Source of the DNA: JAVBKB01 sp031554275
GTDB lineage: Bacteria; Bacillota; Bacilli; JARBTR01
DNA length: 5,080 nt
Assembly: GCA_031554275.1 (NCBI GenBank)
Contig: JAVBKB010000006.1
Span: forward strand, 1-5,080
Reading direction: 5' to 3'
Made by a program: the position numbers and the translations under genes. The stretch's first letter is position 1, and each line of letters begins with the position of its first letter. Below, piece after piece: positions 4,579 through 5,080 of this stretch. Below the pieces are notes generated by a model that saw nothing but the letters and a program-made list of their open reading frames with translations, searched no databases and was not told where the DNA came from.

Positions 4579-5080
4579 ATGAGGAAGAACCGGTTAAGTG
4601 GACCTTTACCAATGAGGTATGTCCTCTTGTTGACTTTTGCTTTTTTCACTATTATAACTGTGATCGGCATTTGGTTGGTAAACGGGGAAATCCGTCCCAC
4701 CTTGATGCAATACGCAGAAGCGCAAACAAAGAAAATTGCAACCTTGGTCATCAACGATGCTGTCAAAAGCAAGGTTGCTAAAGTCGATGACTTAGATCAA
4801 ATCATGACTGCAATGCCAGATCAGACTACTGGTACTATGCAATTTGACACGCAGAAAATTAATAAGATTCTCTCAGATATAACCTCAGCAATTCAAGAAA
4901 ATTTGCATCATGTTGAAGAAGGGGAGTTGGCCAAACTCGAGAAATTATCAGATGTTGAATTTTCCAAGGGCGCAGATGGTATTGTATACGGTGTCCCAAT
5001 TGGATTAGCAACAAAGAACGCGTTTCTTGCCAATATGGGTCCGAGAATCCCGATCGAATTCAGCGTGATCGGAGATGTGG
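4579..5080 (+). CDS. yunB: Sporulation protein YunB, 5' part, cut by the window end
   Basis: The frame stays open to the window end and gives 167 complete codons; the Bacillus protein is about 250 residues, so roughly a third is missing. The basic N-terminus has the family signature GPLPMRY, followed by a single membrane segment at about residues 15-34 (VLLLTFAFFTIITVIGIWLV). An exported-side domain follows with the family motifs IATLVINDAV, a helix ending IQENLHHVEEGEL, then GIVYGVPIGLATKNAFLANMGPRIPI. YunB is a SigE-dependent mother-cell protein needed for normal sporulation in Bacillus; its biochemical role is unknown. The start is uncertain. ATG 4579 gives a normal N-terminal length but has no good ribosome binding site. 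TTG 4567 has GGGG (4553-4556) ten bases upstream. GTG 4543 lies inside the terminator hairpin. The two likely starts change only four residues. Confidence 0.85.
   Translation, partial: MRKNRLSGPLPMRYVLLLTFAFFTIITVIGIWLVNGEIRPTLMQYAEAQTKKIATLVINDAVKSKVAKVDDLDQIMTAMPDQTTGTMQFDTQKINKILSDITSAIQENLHHVEEGELAKLEKLSDVEFSKGADGIVYGVPIGLATKNAFLANMGPRIPIEFSVIGDV

Noticed and set aside
4488..4781. Overlapping 94-residue minus-strand and 76-residue plus-strand frames at the yunB start
   Set aside because: Both conflict with the yunB frame, which has clear family motifs and stays open to the window end.

Overview
The window looks like chromosomal DNA from a low-GC, endospore-forming Firmicute of the Bacillaceae/Planococcaceae type. 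The evidence is strong AGGAGG-type ribosome binding sites, AT-rich spacers, SigA-like promoters, hairpin-plus-T terminators, and the start of yunB, a sporulation gene known from Bacillus and its relatives. The genus cannot be fixed from the sequence alone. All five supported genes are on the + strand.

Layout: (1) 1-225 is a regulatory region with a tandem 16-bp direct repeat upstream of a SigA-like promoter. (2) 226-1305 encodes a secreted protein with a signal peptide, a fibronectin-III-like domain and about nine aromatic cell-wall/choline-binding-type repeats; it ends in a long hairpin terminator. (3) 1440-1550 is a compact, motif-dense control region: two direct repeats, two palindromes, a -10 box and a Fur-like 15-mer at the expected transcription start. 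(4) 1580-1822 and 1815-3041 form a translationally coupled pair: a small DUF1858 protein and a DUF438-hemerythrin-PAS protein. They are followed by an intrinsic terminator. (5) 3042-3537 has no gene, but contains a 156-158-bp palindromic MITE-like element, a lone extra copy of its terminus, an extended -10 promoter and a leader hairpin. (6) 3538-4362 encodes a TauE/SafE-family membrane exporter. (7) 4363-4578 holds a diverged direct repeat that includes the exporter's stop codon, a short inverted repeat, and a strong terminator that abuts or overlaps the yunB start. (8) 4579-5080 is the 5' part of yunB, cut off by the window end.

How the genes may work together: the DUF1858/DUF438 pair is the most interesting unit. 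A predicted diiron/O2- or NO-reactive hemerythrin fold is joined to a PAS sensor fold with no DNA-binding, kinase or cyclase output, and it is co-translated with a small partner. A Fur-like operator at its promoter would link it to iron. This is inference, and no function is demonstrated. The other genes appear to be separate transcription units. The two largest unexplained structures are the palindromic element at 3221-3378 and the terminator/start overlap at yunB.
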